DNA of 64,000 nt, taken from positions 16,434,501 to 16,498,500 of the forward strand of contig CATNEN010000001.1 in the NCBI GenBank assembly GCA_950097015.1, given 5' to 3'. This document shows, piece by piece, positions 22,437 to 32,913 of this stretch (within the stretch, counting starts at the first letter, position 1; each line of letters opens with the position of its first letter). The position numbers were made by a program, and so were the translations under genes. The DNA is from Macrostomum hystrix (lineage: Eukaryota > Platyhelminthes > Macrostomidae). A model generated the notes under the pieces. That model did not search any database, had not been told where the DNA came from, and worked only from the letters and a program-made list of their open reading frames with translations.

Positions 22437-24320
22437 GATAATAGTAAAATTTAAGAAATGTGGTAATCAATCCACTTTAGGCCAGTTAATAACTGCAGAC
22501 TCATTCTCATATTTCAGTGACATTCAAATCAGTAGTGAGGTGGGGGGTTGGGCAGATGCTTCTGCAGGGTTTGCACAAGCAAGACCAGAAACCCTGCACA
22601 GTTTGATTAAATGGATCTATTCTCAGGTGTCAGTCTTTCTGCTTGCTGGCTTCAATGTAGTGTCGGCATGTTTTTATAATGCGTATATTGCTACTTGTAG
22701 TAACTTATTCGCGCACGTCAATATTATGAATTATTTTAATGTATCTTATAGGTTAGTTGTTTGTACATGCGCACCCCAGCCAGGCCTAACACGCGACCGG
22801 CCGGTCACCCCTGCTCTACAGCCAAGGCATCAGACTAGCCCTGGTCTGGTGGGCCCAACCAATGGGAGGACGGCTAACCGATTGAGGTGAACCGACTTAA
22901 GTGCGACACCCCGAGCCGTGCCAATCAGCAGCCGGTTCGTTAACCGGCAGGGTCGATCTGGCAGAAGAACAAGCGGCGCGGCCGGCACCCAGGCTTTGAT
23001 GAGGGCTGGGGCGGGCGCTTGACTATAAAACTGACTATTGCGCTGAAATATTGTTCTCATGTGATTCTGGCCTCGCGTTTGACCTTGCTCTTGCTCTTGA
23101 TCTTGATATTGTTCTCATTCGTGTTACGCATCCTAGTAAATAGATACCGGGACAGGTAAACCGGTCCAACTAGTTAGTCAAAGAAAACCTCCACACTCAA
23201 CCCCACGTCAGTAAGTAGCTTGCGCTGAGCTCGGTACGTCTGGCCAACTGCTGACGGAGTGTTAGATAGGGATTGGCAAGCACGGAAGCACTCTCCATAT
23301 CGCCGACAATCATCGGTGGGACGCCGTCGAACAGACATTAGGTGTGGCACGATAGAACTATCGTTGTGCCATAGTGCAGAAGTGCTTGCTGGTCGCCTCG
23401 GTTTTATGTTAGGGATTTTGGTTAGGTTTCGCGTTATTTGTCTTGTTTGTTATAGGGACTATCTGTTTGTCTAGGATTATTTCTGTTATTTATCGTGTCG
23501 TATTATCGAGTAGAGTTCGTGTTTTGTGTTGCGGTTATCGAGATTTTGTTAGTGCGAATTGTGAATTGGATTGAATTAAGTACAGTACCTGGCAGGGGAC
23601 GAAAAGAGCGCTGCCAGGGGAATTGATCAGTGATCATAGCTTTCTCTTATTTACTAATTAACACTTAAATATCAGCTGTTTAGCTTGGGATTTGAATCGT
23701 CTTGTCTTCGTTATTTTCGAGTTGCGAAAAGAGAATCTCTCACAAAGAGTAGGACACCCGACCTCATTTAGGAATCTCAACGTAAAGAGAGACCTAAGTC
23801 AAAATATCACATCAAGTCCGCATGGGAGATTGAATTTGAGAAGTCAATAATAGTAAAATAAGAAATGTAGCAATCAATCCACTTTAAGCCAGTTAATAAC
23901 AGCAAACTCATTCTCATATTTCAGTGACATTCAAATCAGTAGTGAGGTGGGGGTTGGGCAGATGCTTCTGCAGAGTTTGCCACCAGCAAGACCAGAAACC
24001 CTACACAGTTTGATCAACTGGATCTATTCTCAGGTGTCAGTCTTTCTGCTTGCTGGCTTCAACTCCGCATCGTGGGAGACATGCATGGGCGCTAAGCAAT
24101 GCACTCAGCACACTCAGCAGCTGGGAACAGCTGTTTACTCTCGAATTAAGCATCACAAGGAGCCTACAGGTCTGCTAAGGCTACTTCAGACCATGGCTGC
24201 ATAGTCTCCAGTTTAAGCAGAAAGTATGGATCATGAAAGTAGCAAACATGTACTTTTCAACTGCTTCTCAGGGCCAACACTATGCAGCCAACCTGCTCTC
24301 ACTACAGTGGCACGAAACCT
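22437..24320. repeat. Tandem-duplicated tail segment flanking a solo LTR
   Basis: 22437-22655 and 23847-24062 are two copies of a ~220-bp sequence (AATCAATCCACTTTA, GACATTCAAATCAGTAGTGA, CTGGATCTATTCTCAGGTG). Downstream, 24150-24300 resembles 2950-3110 of copy X at low identity (CATGGCTGCATA, ATGCAGCCAACCTGCT). It is thus a diverged version of the tail that follows Hel1. The ORFs over it are not conserved between copies. Confidence 0.65.
22656..23811. mobile_element. Solo LTR (1,156 bp) with 4-bp target duplication
   Basis: It starts TGTAGTG and ends ATATCACA, flanked on both sides by TCAA (22652-22655 and 23812-23815). The neighbouring tandem copy (24050-24085) shows the uninterrupted site, GGCTTCAACTCCGCAT, which proves the insertion. 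Inside are two CCAAT motifs (22859, 22919), a TATAAAA at about 23025 and a CTTGCTCTTGATC-rich stretch, as expected of an LTR promoter. A 4-bp duplication and TG...CA ends fit a Ty3/gypsy-type LTR. There is no coding content. Confidence 0.75.
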
Positions 24321-24327
24321 TACAATG

Positions 24328-24560
24328 CTAATCTATATTTGTCTACATTTTATTTTCAAGCTTTTGCTTGCAATTTTCGGACATGAAGTGCTCAATTATT
24401 TCTAGCTAATCTATATTTGTCCAAATTTTTTCAAGCTTTTGCTTGCAATTTTCGCACATGAAGTGCTCAATTATTTCTAGCTAATCTATATTTGTTTAAT
24501 TTTTTTTCAAGCTTTTGCTTGCAATTTTCGCACATGAAACGCTCAATTATTTTTAGCCAT
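24328..24560. repeat. Three tandem ~76-bp repeats
   Basis: Three copies starting at 24328, 24406 and 24481, each running CTAATCTATATTTGT ... CAAGCTTTTGCTTGC ... GAAGTGCTCAATTATTT (periods 78 and 75). Each contains the near-palindrome CAAGCTTTTGCTTG. They lie between the tail and the Hel2 hairpin, where the Hel1 unit has its 31-bp array. Confidence 0.8.
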
Positions 24561-24721
24561 AATATATCTGCACTGAACTGTCTTTAACGAAATTTGTTAT
24601 ATTTTAGGTGCTAGTTTTTATATGCTTCAGCTTTTGGCTGGTAATAATCTGACTAAATGGCTTTAACTATGGTGGTGCACTTGTTTTAAAGGTTTTTAGT
24701 GCCACTGTAACAGGATTTGAA

Positions 24722-24771
24722 CTGATATGCCTTCCATGGGCCCATGGTGTTAAACACCATTTACATATCAG
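24722..24771. other. Terminal hairpin cluster, Hel2 unit
   Basis: CTGATATG (24722-24729) pairs with CATATCAG (24764-24771), the same stem as in the Hel1 and RPA units. The loop holds two further palindromes, CCATGGGCCCATGG and ATGGTGTTAAACACCAT. The stem is conserved while the loop is not, suggesting selection on the stem. Confidence 0.6.
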
Positions 24772-24793
24772 GTGGCTCAACTTGTGATGTGAT

Positions 24794-26996
24794 TCAGTCA
24801 CTCAGCACCTCAGGGTACACGACATTTCTCGTCCGCTCACCGGAGATCCGGACGCGCACGCTGTCGACATTCTTGGCCCGGGACAGCGCCGTGTACAGCT
24901 GGCCGTGGGCGAAGCAGCCGACAGCCAGGTCGATGCCCACGGTGTCAAGCGACTGGCCCTGCGACTTGTGGATCGTCAGGCAGAAGCTCGGCTTGACTGG
25001 GAACTACAGCCGCTTGAAGCAGACTGGCAGGTCAGCATTGTTGGGCACCAGTGGAATCCGCGGCAGCAGGATCTCATCTCCAGTGAACTGGCCGGCAGCG
25101 ACTTTGCAGCGCAGAACATTCTCGCCCAGCTCTAGGATGATCAGCCGGGTGCCGTTGCACAGCCGTGGCGGATTCAGATTCCGCAGCAGAACCAGCGGCA
25201 TGCCCACCTTGAGCTTCAGCAGGTGAGCACGGAAGTTCGGAGCATCCAGCTGATTCAGCAGCTCCGAAGGAAAGTGCGTGGCCGCTTCCTCGTCAGCCAC
25301 GCTGTCCACTGAGCGATATTCGCGCAGTTGGCCTGGGAACATGGCCAGGCACTCGTTGTTGATCGCGTCAACCGCATCGTTGTAGGGCGCCAGAATGGCT
25401 CGGCTGGCAAAGTAGCCGTCGCGCTCCGCTGACGCCTCGAACGAAGGGTACACGAACTGGATCAGCTCGGACAGCGGTGCCTCCGTCGGAATGATGATCT
25501 TGGCAGGAAGGCAGACCGTGTCGTCTGACTGATCGGCTACCCCAGAGCCGATCTGTGTCGGGTTGGCAGGTAAATGCACGAGAACTGCAGCCTGTGAGGT
25601 TATCTAAAAACAGCAAGAACAAAGCTTACCTGCATGAGCAGCTGCATATAGCGATGGTACAGCTCAGCATCAGCACAGCTCTGCAGCCGGATGTTCTTGG
25701 ATAGGCGGTGCCTCCGGAACAAAGACCACAGCGGGGACTTGCTCACACACGCCAGGATGTTGTTAGCGCGCGTGCCATTTTTCACCACCGGCAGCAGCTG
25801 GCGAAAGTCTCCAGCGCAGAACACGACGATTCCGCCGAACGGGCAGTCCTGCTTCCGCAGGTCTCGCAGACTGCGGTCGACAGCCTCCAGGTCCTTCCGG
25901 GTTGTCATGGAAATCTCGTCCCAGACGAAAAATGTAGATTGCGACTGAATGAGCAGGAGAACCTTAAGTGTGAATTTGATTTCCATCACAAAACTCACGT
26001 TGAATGCGCCGTCTGCCCGCCTGGCAGCAGGGTGGCTGCGATTCCAGACGACGCAACAGCCAGGGCCACTTCCCCTCGACTCCGCACAAACGCCAGCAAA
26101 ACCTCCAGCAGGAAGGTCTTGCCAGTGCCTGCCGGAGCGTCAATGAAATGCAGGCTGCCCGAGCCAGCGACAAGATCCACAGTCACAGCCTCGTAGATGG
26201 TCATCTGCTCGGCCGTGAGCATTGGCAGCCGCATCTCGGTGATCTCCGCCTGTTCGACCGTGTCAAACTGCAGCGGCCCGACTTGCAGCATTGCAGAGGC
26301 AGCAGGCAGTCCGTACTCTTGCAGACTGCGGCCGCCCATTGACGTCAGCATGCTCTGCAGCTCCCGCAGAGCCAGGTCGCTGACTTCCTCGGCGCTTAAG
26401 TCCGGTTGGTGGAAGCGCAGGTCTTCGCAGAGATCCTCTGCAAACCTGCTCCACAGATCAGCGCCGTCGTCTGGCTCGCCCCAGATGAGAACGACAGCCA
26501 GCAGGTGCCTCAGAGCTCGCGGCATTCGGCTCTGGACAGCCTCAGTCATGCAGCGATGCCAGTGATCATCGCGCTGCAGCAGGCCGAGAGCCATGCAGGC
26601 GGCCTTGGCGCTGGCACAATGCACGCCTGTCACGGTCTGCAGCGACTCGAAGCTGGTCGGTCCTCGCACGTGCAGCAGCAACAGCCGCAGGTAGAACAGC
26701 TCACCAGCTCTAGGACTAGGACTAGGACTCTAGGACTGCTCAGCGATCCGCTGCCGCTGTTCCTCCAGTCGGGCAGCTTGCTCTGCCTCAGTCTCGACAT
26801 CTCTGCGCTCAGCGATCCGCTGCCGCTGTTCCTCCAGTCGGGCAGCTCGCTCTGCCTCAGTTTGAGAGGCTCGCTTCTTAGCCATTCGCTGACGTCGTTC
26901 TTCCAAACGGGCCTCGCGATCGGCCTCGGATTCAGCTTGTCGCCGTCGCTTGGCATCGCGACTTTTCTTCAAACTGCTTGCGCCGCGTCGAACCAT
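24794..26996 (-). pseudogene. Hel2: internally deleted Helitron helicase
   Basis: Starts with the same first exon as Hel1 (MVRRGASSLKKSRDAKRRRQ). At about 26730 it passes in frame into the middle of helicase exon 7 (PRAGELFYLRLLLLHVRGP), so OTU, zinc finger and all Rep exons are missing. The junction carries an AGTCCT hexamer run that creates TAG at 26730-26732. Exon 7 ends at 25999. Exon 8 (25630 to about 25928) has lost its first ~35 codons. Exon 9 (24794-25552) has Gln changed to TAG at 25004-25006. Walker A and B remain; the last motifs lie beyond the stop. A dead deletion derivative of a Hel1-like gene. Confidence 0.88.
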
Positions 26997-27400
26997 GATT
27001 GAGAACTGAAAAGTGAAATGAAATGATAAGTTGAGAAATAATGAAAGGCTTGAAAGAGAGATAGGTTGTGAAATTTGGATTTGAATTTCGATGTCTGAAG
27101 AATCAGATAAGGAGCCTTTATAACCACACTAATTTGCAAGCTATATATCATCCCAGTGGGATGAATCGGATCTTATCTTAAGACCTAGGGTAAAAATCGA
27201 TAAAACGGACCTCTGACCGCTTGAAATCTTGAAAACCGATGGAATGGGGTGAGGGCTCTCCAGCCCGTGCGTGCACATTTGGGGGCAAGAGGGGGAATAA
27301 TGTACATTGCCTGCGCCAGCCTCGAATAGCCGGTAAGGACTTGGCTTGGGTAGGCCAGTGCGCCCAAATTTCAATATGATAGCGTCTGGTCTAAGTAAGT
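26997..27400 (-). promoter_or_regulatory. Hel2 upstream region
   Basis: Homologous to 20509-20790. On the minus strand TATATAG (near 27145) and TATAAAG (near 27117) lie about 120-150 bp from the ATG. Conserved blocks include TCTGAAGAATCAGATAAGG and GGGCTCTCCAGCCCGTGCGT. The same order of blocks before two gene copies supports a promoter and 5' end. Confidence 0.5.
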
Positions 27401-27599
27401 TAATTTCCTCATATGCCTTTCACGTCTTAACTCTAAATTGATGTGAAAAAATGCGTCCACTGACCGATTACCACAAGTCTTAAGTCTTGATCAAACTTGT
27501 ATGTCACTGTTGTGCCTTGAAATCTGACAGTGCTGTGCCTTCGAATCAGTCATTATTGTGTCTTAAATAATATCATTGTATATTTACAAATTCGGAGCC

Positions 27600-28345
27600 T
27601 ATGTATCTATCAATTCAAATTTCTGAGCCTAGATTTCAATAGATTCTGAGCCTAGATATCTATCAATTCTGAGCTTAGAAATCTATCCATTCCGACTACG
27701 AGCCTAGATTTCTAACGACTCTGAGCCTAGATACCCATCGATTCTCAGCCTAGATTTCAATCGATTCTGGGCTTAGATATCTTTCAATTCTGAGCTTAGA
27801 TATCTCTCAACTTTGAGCCAAGATAACTATCAATGCTGAGCCTAGATAACTATCAATGCTTAGCCTAGATAACTATCAATGCTTAGCCTAGATAACTATC
27901 GATGCTGAGCCTAGATAACTATAGATGCTGGGCCTAGATAACTATCAATGCTGAGCCTGGATAAATATCAATGCTGAGCTTAGATAACTATCGATGCTGA
28001 GCCTAGATATCTATCAATGCTGAGCCTAGATAACTATCAATGCTGAGCCTAGATAACTATAAATGCTGAGCCTAGATAACTATCAATGCTGAGCCTGGAT
28101 AAATATCAATGCTGAGCCTAGATAACGATCAATGCAGAGCCTAGATAAATATCCAAAGCCAAAATATCTATAAATTTGTTGAGCCAAGATATCCATCAAT
28201 TCTGAGATTGGATAACTAATAATGCTGAGCTTAAATATATAAAAAATCTTGAGCCTAGATTTGTATCGATCCTGAGCCTAAGAAGCTATCAACTCTGAGC
28301 TTAGATATCTATCGATTCTGAGCCTGGATTTGTATTTATGCTATT
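27600..28345. repeat. 23-bp minisatellite of unrelated sequence
   Basis: About 30 copies of a 23-bp unit with core CTGAGCCTAGATAACTATC and then AATG, degenerate at both ends. The sequence is unrelated to the ATGATTCAAACTC array but has exactly the same period. 28346-28590 shows no feature I can support. Confidence 0.88.
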
Positions 28346-28589
28346 TGGCTGTGTCATTGTTGTGCCTGGAATTCGGTTCGCTTCGCTGCGCTCTGCTAGA
28401 AAAAAATAGCTGCCAAAAAGGGCCGATCACTTGGATCAATTTCAGTTCTCAGCTGTAGCCTTTTGGAGTATGCTGTGAATATGCTATTTGATTGCAAAAA
28501 CTAAATAAATGAAATTATAAAACATCTCAGTGCCGAGCAGATAACAGAAGCCAGCTCAGCCTGTGCACATTGGGCAGTAATTATCTGGC

Positions 28590-28890
28590 CAGTGGGGTTG
28601 ACACAGCTATGCACATTTGGGTGAGAAATTTCTAATCAGTACGCTCGCCTAAAAAACTGGCTCTGATGCAATCATTAAAGTAGGCACTGGAGCCTCACTG
28701 CCAAGCTGAAAACAAGAATGCATTAGAAAAGCCTATTTAAAACTGTTTTTCGAATATTTAATCCCCTTGGCAATGGAATTAAGCTCAATAAAAATACGTG
28801 TACCGATTCCGGCCAATTTGTGATCTTTTAGCGAAGGAATTGTGAAAATCGGTTAAGCCGTTCGGGAGCTAGTCGATTGCAAACATACAA
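28590..28890. repeat. Element end fragment plus GTTCGGGAG repeat
   Basis: 28590-28680 matches 20815-20935 (GTGGGGTTGACACAGCTATG). 28740-28890 is the TTTTTCGAATATTTAATCC ... GCCGTTCGGGAG repeat. Together they match 47130-47460 in inverted orientation. The next base run (CAAACATACAAACATACAAG) joins the truncated gypsy element. Confidence 0.7.
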
Positions 28891-28904
28891 ACATACAAGA
28901 TTTT

Positions 28905-30560
28905 CTTGTTGCCAGAAGATCTTGTTGCCAGCCAGCTTGTCCTTGACAAAGTCCATCTGCGGAATGCCCTGCGCCGACCGCACCGTCTTCTTGTTCAGCT
29001 CGCGGTAGTCGATCGTCAGCCGCAGGTCTCCGTTCTTCTTCCGAACGTACACCGGGGGCGCCACGTACGGGCTGTCCGACTCCTCGATGATGTCGTTGTC
29101 CAGCAGCTCCTGAATGAGCTTGTTCACCTCGGGTTCCCAGTGCACCGGCAGCTTCCTTGGAGGAATCCGCACCGGAACATCGTCGATCAGGGGGATGCTG
29201 TGCTCGTGGCGATCTGTCAGTCCCGGCCGCCTGGAGAAGATGTCGCTGAACTCGTGCACCAGGGCTCGGATGTCCGGGTCCTTTACGACAGGCAGGTCGA
29301 CCTCTTTCGTGCTGAAATCCGGCACGAGCTTCTCTTCGAGGTCCTCCAGCAGGCGGCGGCGGCAGCGGCGGGGCTGCAGGCGGCGTGGGAGTTGCTGGAG
29401 GGGCAGACCCATCGTACCATCTGGCTGCTCTTCGACTCCCGCGCGCTCTTCGAGAAGCTGCAGCGCCCGGAGCGGTGTCAGGACGACCATGGGGCGGCAC
29501 AGGCAGTGGCCCTGCTGCACCAGCTGGCTGAAAAACACCGGCTCACAGTCATCTGGATCCCGGGACATGCGGGTCTGCACCTGAACGAGGAAGCCGACTC
29601 GCTGGCCCAGGAAGGCTGCGCGCTGCCTCAGGAAGGCGCTTGGGCTTCAGCAGGTGCCATTCAGGCTGCGGTCCGGCGGCAGAGCGTCGTCCGGGCCAAA
29701 GCCCAGTACGAGGCTGAGGTTCCGGCGGAGCACCCTCACCGGCGCTGCGGGGGCAGGCCACTGCCGCCAAGCAACAGGAGGCGGCGGGACCAGGAAGTGG
29801 CCCTTTATCAGCTGCGGGCCAACCGGGCCCCTTTCCTTCGGGACACCCTACACCGCTGGGGCCGCGTGGAGAGCCCGGTCTGCCCACATTGCCAAGCCCC
29901 TGTCGAGAACACGGAACACTTCCTGCTGGACTGCCCGAGATGGGAGGAGGAGCGCCGCTGCTTTGAAGGCATCGGCTCGATGTCCCTGCTGCAGGAGCAC
30001 CCGGAGAGGGTGCTGGATTTCCTGGAGGCAACGGGCGCGCTGGCGCGCCCCCTGTATAGCCTTTGGCCGAGGGGCCAGTAGAGAGAGAGAGAGAGAGGTC
30101 CTCCAGCTGACTGTCTGCATCGAGATGGCTCACGCCGTCCATCACGCACGAGCTCTTTGGTGGTGCCTCTGCGCTGTCGCTGAAGTCCAGGCACATGTTG
30201 CTGGCCTTGATGAAGTCCAGCCCGATAATGACGGCAGCCACCAGGCCTTCCGACACGTAGAACGGGTGCTGCCGCTCGATGCTGCCGAGCGACACCGCCA
30301 GGCTGGCCACCTGCCGCACCGGCACCGCCTGCTGGTTGACTGCCCGCAGTTCCAGGTGGACGCTTTCCAACTGAACTCGCTGCATGCTCTGAAGGACCTG
30401 CTTGTCCACGATTGATACCTGGCTGCCCGAGTCGATAAGCGCCATGACGTCCGCACCTCCGATCTTGCACTGCAACTTGGATGTTGCCGGGTTCGGTCTG
30501 ATGACGACTGCTGTGTGCTGCTGCCTGCTGTGCCTGCGCCGCCCCCCTCTGCGCCCCGGA
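28905..30560 (-). pseudogene. Gypsy pol remnant: protease and RT start
   Basis: The upstream part (about 30560-30095) holds the aspartic protease motif ALIDSGSQVSIV and its C-terminal VIIGLDFI. The downstream part (29350-28905) holds the RT entry region with VRKKNGDLRLTIDYRELNKK. The two parts are separated by the plus-strand LINE insertion. Truncation removes the catalytic RT aspartates. It follows gag in a different frame. Confidence 0.85.
29351..30094 (+). mobile_element. 5'-truncated non-LTR retrotransposon inserted in gypsy pol
   Basis: In the plus frame there is the later part of an RNase H domain (TIWLLFDSRALFEKLQ, VIWIPGHAGLHLNEEADSLA) followed by a C-terminal knuckle, CPHC-x8-HFLLDC, ending at TAG 30079-30081 and a (GA)n tail. 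RNase H plus this knuckle is typical of the I/R1 group of LINEs. The 13-bp duplication GAGGTCCTCCAGC flanks it at 29338-29350 and 30095-30107. The first RNase H aspartate and everything upstream are missing, as in normal 5' truncation. Confidence 0.88.
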
Positions 30561-30587
30561 ACAATCCACTCACGCTGGGTCCCGCGC

Positions 30588-31379
30588 TCAGAACTGGCCA
30601 GGGTTGCGGGCTCCGCCCCGGCCGTTGCCGTTTCCCGACGGCTTCTTGCAGTTTCTGGCGAGGTGGCCGCGTTGGTTGCAGTTCCAGCAGGTTACCTCGC
30701 GCTGTCTCCTCGCACTGCGAACCGCGCAGGAGTCGGAAGCCTCCAAGCCCAGCTTCGCTGCCAGGTCTTGGACCGTCGCCTGCAGTGAGCTGACCGCGGC
30801 CCTCAGATCTGCGGTCTCGGTGCTGCCGCAAGTAGTTCCGGCTGCCGCCGTGAGGGGCGGCCGGCTTCCATCCATGGTGACAGAAGGCAGCTCCAGTAGC
30901 AGCTGTGCCCGCGCAAGAGCGTCGCTTACCGTCTTGACTGACGCATCGGCTCTGATTTGCCTGCTGACATCCGCTGGCAGTCCGCGGATGAAGTGATGGG
31001 TCAGCATGGTGTCTGTGGCGTCCTTGTTGCTCACGCCAGCGTCCTTGAGCAGCTGCTTCAGGTGATAGAGAAACAGCCGAGGAGGTTCCCCAGGCAGCAG
31101 CTTCCGGCTCTCAAATGCCTCCAGCGCTGAGAAGTGCTGGCTTTCTGGGTGAAATGCCTCGGTCAATGCTTGGGTCACCTGACTGTAGTCGCTCTTATCC
31201 TTGTCGCCGAGCTCAAGGAAGACCGCCAGAGCCTCGCCATCCAGAAACGTTGGCAGATGCAAGTGCTTATCATTTGTCCACTTGTTGGCTGCCGCACACA
31301 GCTCAAACCGCTGCAGCCACTCCTTAAAGTTTCCAGAGCTAAAAGTTCTCGGAATCGCGCGATGACTGCCCTCTGCCAT
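30588..31379 (-). CDS. Gypsy gag polyprotein
   Basis: 263 residues, intact. A retrotransposon gag domain (NFKEWLQRFELCAAANKW ... FRGLPADV-type region seen here as HHFIRGLPADVSRQIR) is followed by a zinc knuckle CWNCNQRGHLARNC of canonical C-x2-C-x4-H-x4-C spacing and a Gly/Asn-rich tail. ATG 31379 lies just after the primer-binding site; longer readings start inside the LTR and are rejected. It would form the particle that packages element RNA. The element has no RT, so it cannot transpose alone. Confidence 0.82.
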   Translation of the reverse strand: MAEGSHRAIPRTFSSGNFKEWLQRFELCAAANKWTNDKHLHLPTFLDGEALAVFLELGDKDKSDYSQVTQALTEAFHPESQHFSALEAFESRKLLPGEPPRLFLYHLKQLLKDAGVSNKDATDTMLTHHFIRGLPADVSRQIRADASVKTVSDALARAQLLLELPSVTMDGSRPPLTAAAGTTCGSTETADLRAAVSSLQATVQDLAAKLGLEASDSCAVRSARRQREVTCWNCNQRGHLARNCKKPSGNGNGRGGARNPGQF

Positions 31380-31384
31380 TCTGA

Positions 31385-31396
31385 GCTCTGCTACCA
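31385..31396 (-). other. Gypsy primer-binding site
   Basis: Minus strand TGGTAGCAGAGC, 2 nt inside the LTR end. It matches the complement of the animal initiator tRNA-Met 3' end in 11 of 12 positions. Confidence 0.75.
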
Positions 31397-31398
31397 CT

Positions 31399-31630
31399 TG
31401 TAACACGCGGTGTTTGGCGGTGTGAAACCAGATTCTACGAAGGCCCCGTGAGGCCGTGCTTGCTGTATTTATGTCAGTTGCGATTACGTAATCAGCGATG
31501 TACAGTAAATGAAAGATGTTAAACGAACGAACAGTAAATACGATAGAATGATTCAGCAAGTTATTAGAAATATTCCTACAATGTTACCATTCAAAAACTG
31601 TCTCAAAGGCCAGGAATAAAAACCATTACA
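31399..31630 (-). repeat. Gypsy 5' LTR
   Basis: 232 bp with inverted ends TGTAA ... TTACA. It abuts the primer-binding site on one side and RPA intron sequence (ATATATTCCAAATCC) on the other. The partner LTR is absent. Confidence 0.7.
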
Positions 31631-31683
31631 TATATTCCAAATCCTTTCCATTTATTTTTAACAATTGCAACAAGCAAACTTAC

Positions 31684-32108
31684 ATTTTCATTTCACAGTC
31701 CGAAATCTATTTTATCTTCTTATAGCCCGGTGCACGTCGAGTGACGGTCTCGAGGGTCCTCACAATGGTTCCACTTTGGTCAATTGAAACTGTTAGCTCG
31801 TGCTCATTGTCCGTAGTGCTGTACCTGGGATCCGCCTTCTTCACCCAGCCGCCGGATATGCGGACGGCGACGCCCTCACGGCACACGTCTAGGAAAGGCT
31901 TAAGATCCTTTCCGAACACGCTTACACGTATATCGCCGGTGTCGTCACAGAGGATAAAGGAAAACACTTGGCCTGGTCCTCTTTTGCCTTCAAAGTCCGT
32001 GATTTTGGACAGCCTCAATACGAGGCCAACGATTGCAGCGTGCATCAGGCCCGGAAGCAGAGCAGAGATACACGCTTTGCTTTTCTTGGCTCCTTCGGTT
32101 GACTCCAT
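31684..32108 (-). pseudogene. RPA1-like exon 1, second copy, with stop codon
   Basis: Nearly identical to 4999-5423, with the same ATG and the same GTAAGT donor just below 31684. The codon Glu after YKKIK has become TAG (31707-31709). Exons 2 and 3 are absent because a gypsy element truncates intron 1 at 31630. It encodes only the domain-A OB fold. Confidence 0.88.
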
Positions 32109-32913
32109 ATTGCTCGATTGATAGTTGTCAAAAATATGGATTATAAAAATTTCACTGATAAGGTCTTTACGGCTTGTGGTTTGATAGTTTTAGCATCAAG
32201 GCCAATTGTGCCTGTCTATATTGCAGCATTTCGGACAACCCCAACTGTGATGACTCATGCCAATAGAGGGTGCCATGTAAAGATCAATAATTAGATCTGG
32301 CTAACCAATCAGAGAGAGTTTTGTTCTAACATTTCTAATCCACCCACTGGGCTACTTGTTGTGGATTGCCTTAGCTTTTACGTTCTTTCTTTATGTACAG
32401 CGTGGGGTGTCAAAGTCGAGTGTGGTGCAACTTGTTATGTAATCTGTTTTCGACACACTTCAATAATAGGACACCAAAAACATCTAAAATCTACAGTGTA
32501 ATTGGGGCGCAAGTGCGGCGTGTGGCTATAATGTGGCTAAAAATAGAGGGTTTCAAGTCAGCCAATAGCAGTTGACTGCATTCAATAAAAGTTATTTCAT
32601 TAAAGTGCCACCGCAAGCCCCAACCTAGCGAGACTTTTCAGTAATCATCACAAAAAGCTAAAGCCTCATGAAGCTCACCAATGAAGCCTTACCCAATTTT
32701 AACTGGGGTTGGGGTGGCCCTAAGCTGGAATTCATTTTTGCCCAAGCTGAAATGGGCTTTAAAAAAATGAATTGAGTTTCGATTGGTTTACAAACCAATC
32801 TCGCTAATCCTTGGCTTGGCTTGAGTGAGCGCATATAAACCAGAGTGAGCGTACGTCAGGTCGCAAACCATTAAGATCAACCAATTCTATTCTACAACGT
32901 CTACAATTCTACA
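32109..32913. promoter_or_regulatory. Divergent promoter region, second copy
   Basis: Homologous throughout to 5424-6277, with small indels. TATA-like GCGCATATAAACC lies at about 32828, some 85 bp before the knuckle ATG. CCAATAGCAGTTGACTGC and GACCAATCAG-type motifs are shared by both copies. Confidence 0.55.

Larger units (their letters stand above)
28905..31630 (-). mobile_element. Truncated Ty3/gypsy LTR retrotransposon
   Basis: Minus-strand order: LTR 31630-31399, primer-binding site 31396-31385, gag 31379-30588, protease, then the start of reverse transcriptase, cut off at about 28905. The second LTR, RT core, RNase H and integrase are missing. It sits in what would be intron 1 of RPA copy 2, homologous to the intron at about 4945-4998. 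Direct CTTGTTGCCAG copies at 28908 and 28924 mark the broken end. A non-LTR element is inserted in its pol. Confidence 0.85.

Noticed and set aside
28853-30081. Ala/Gly/Arg-rich ORFs antisense to gypsy pol and the LINE
   Set aside because: Shadow frames of G/C-rich coding sequence on the other strand.
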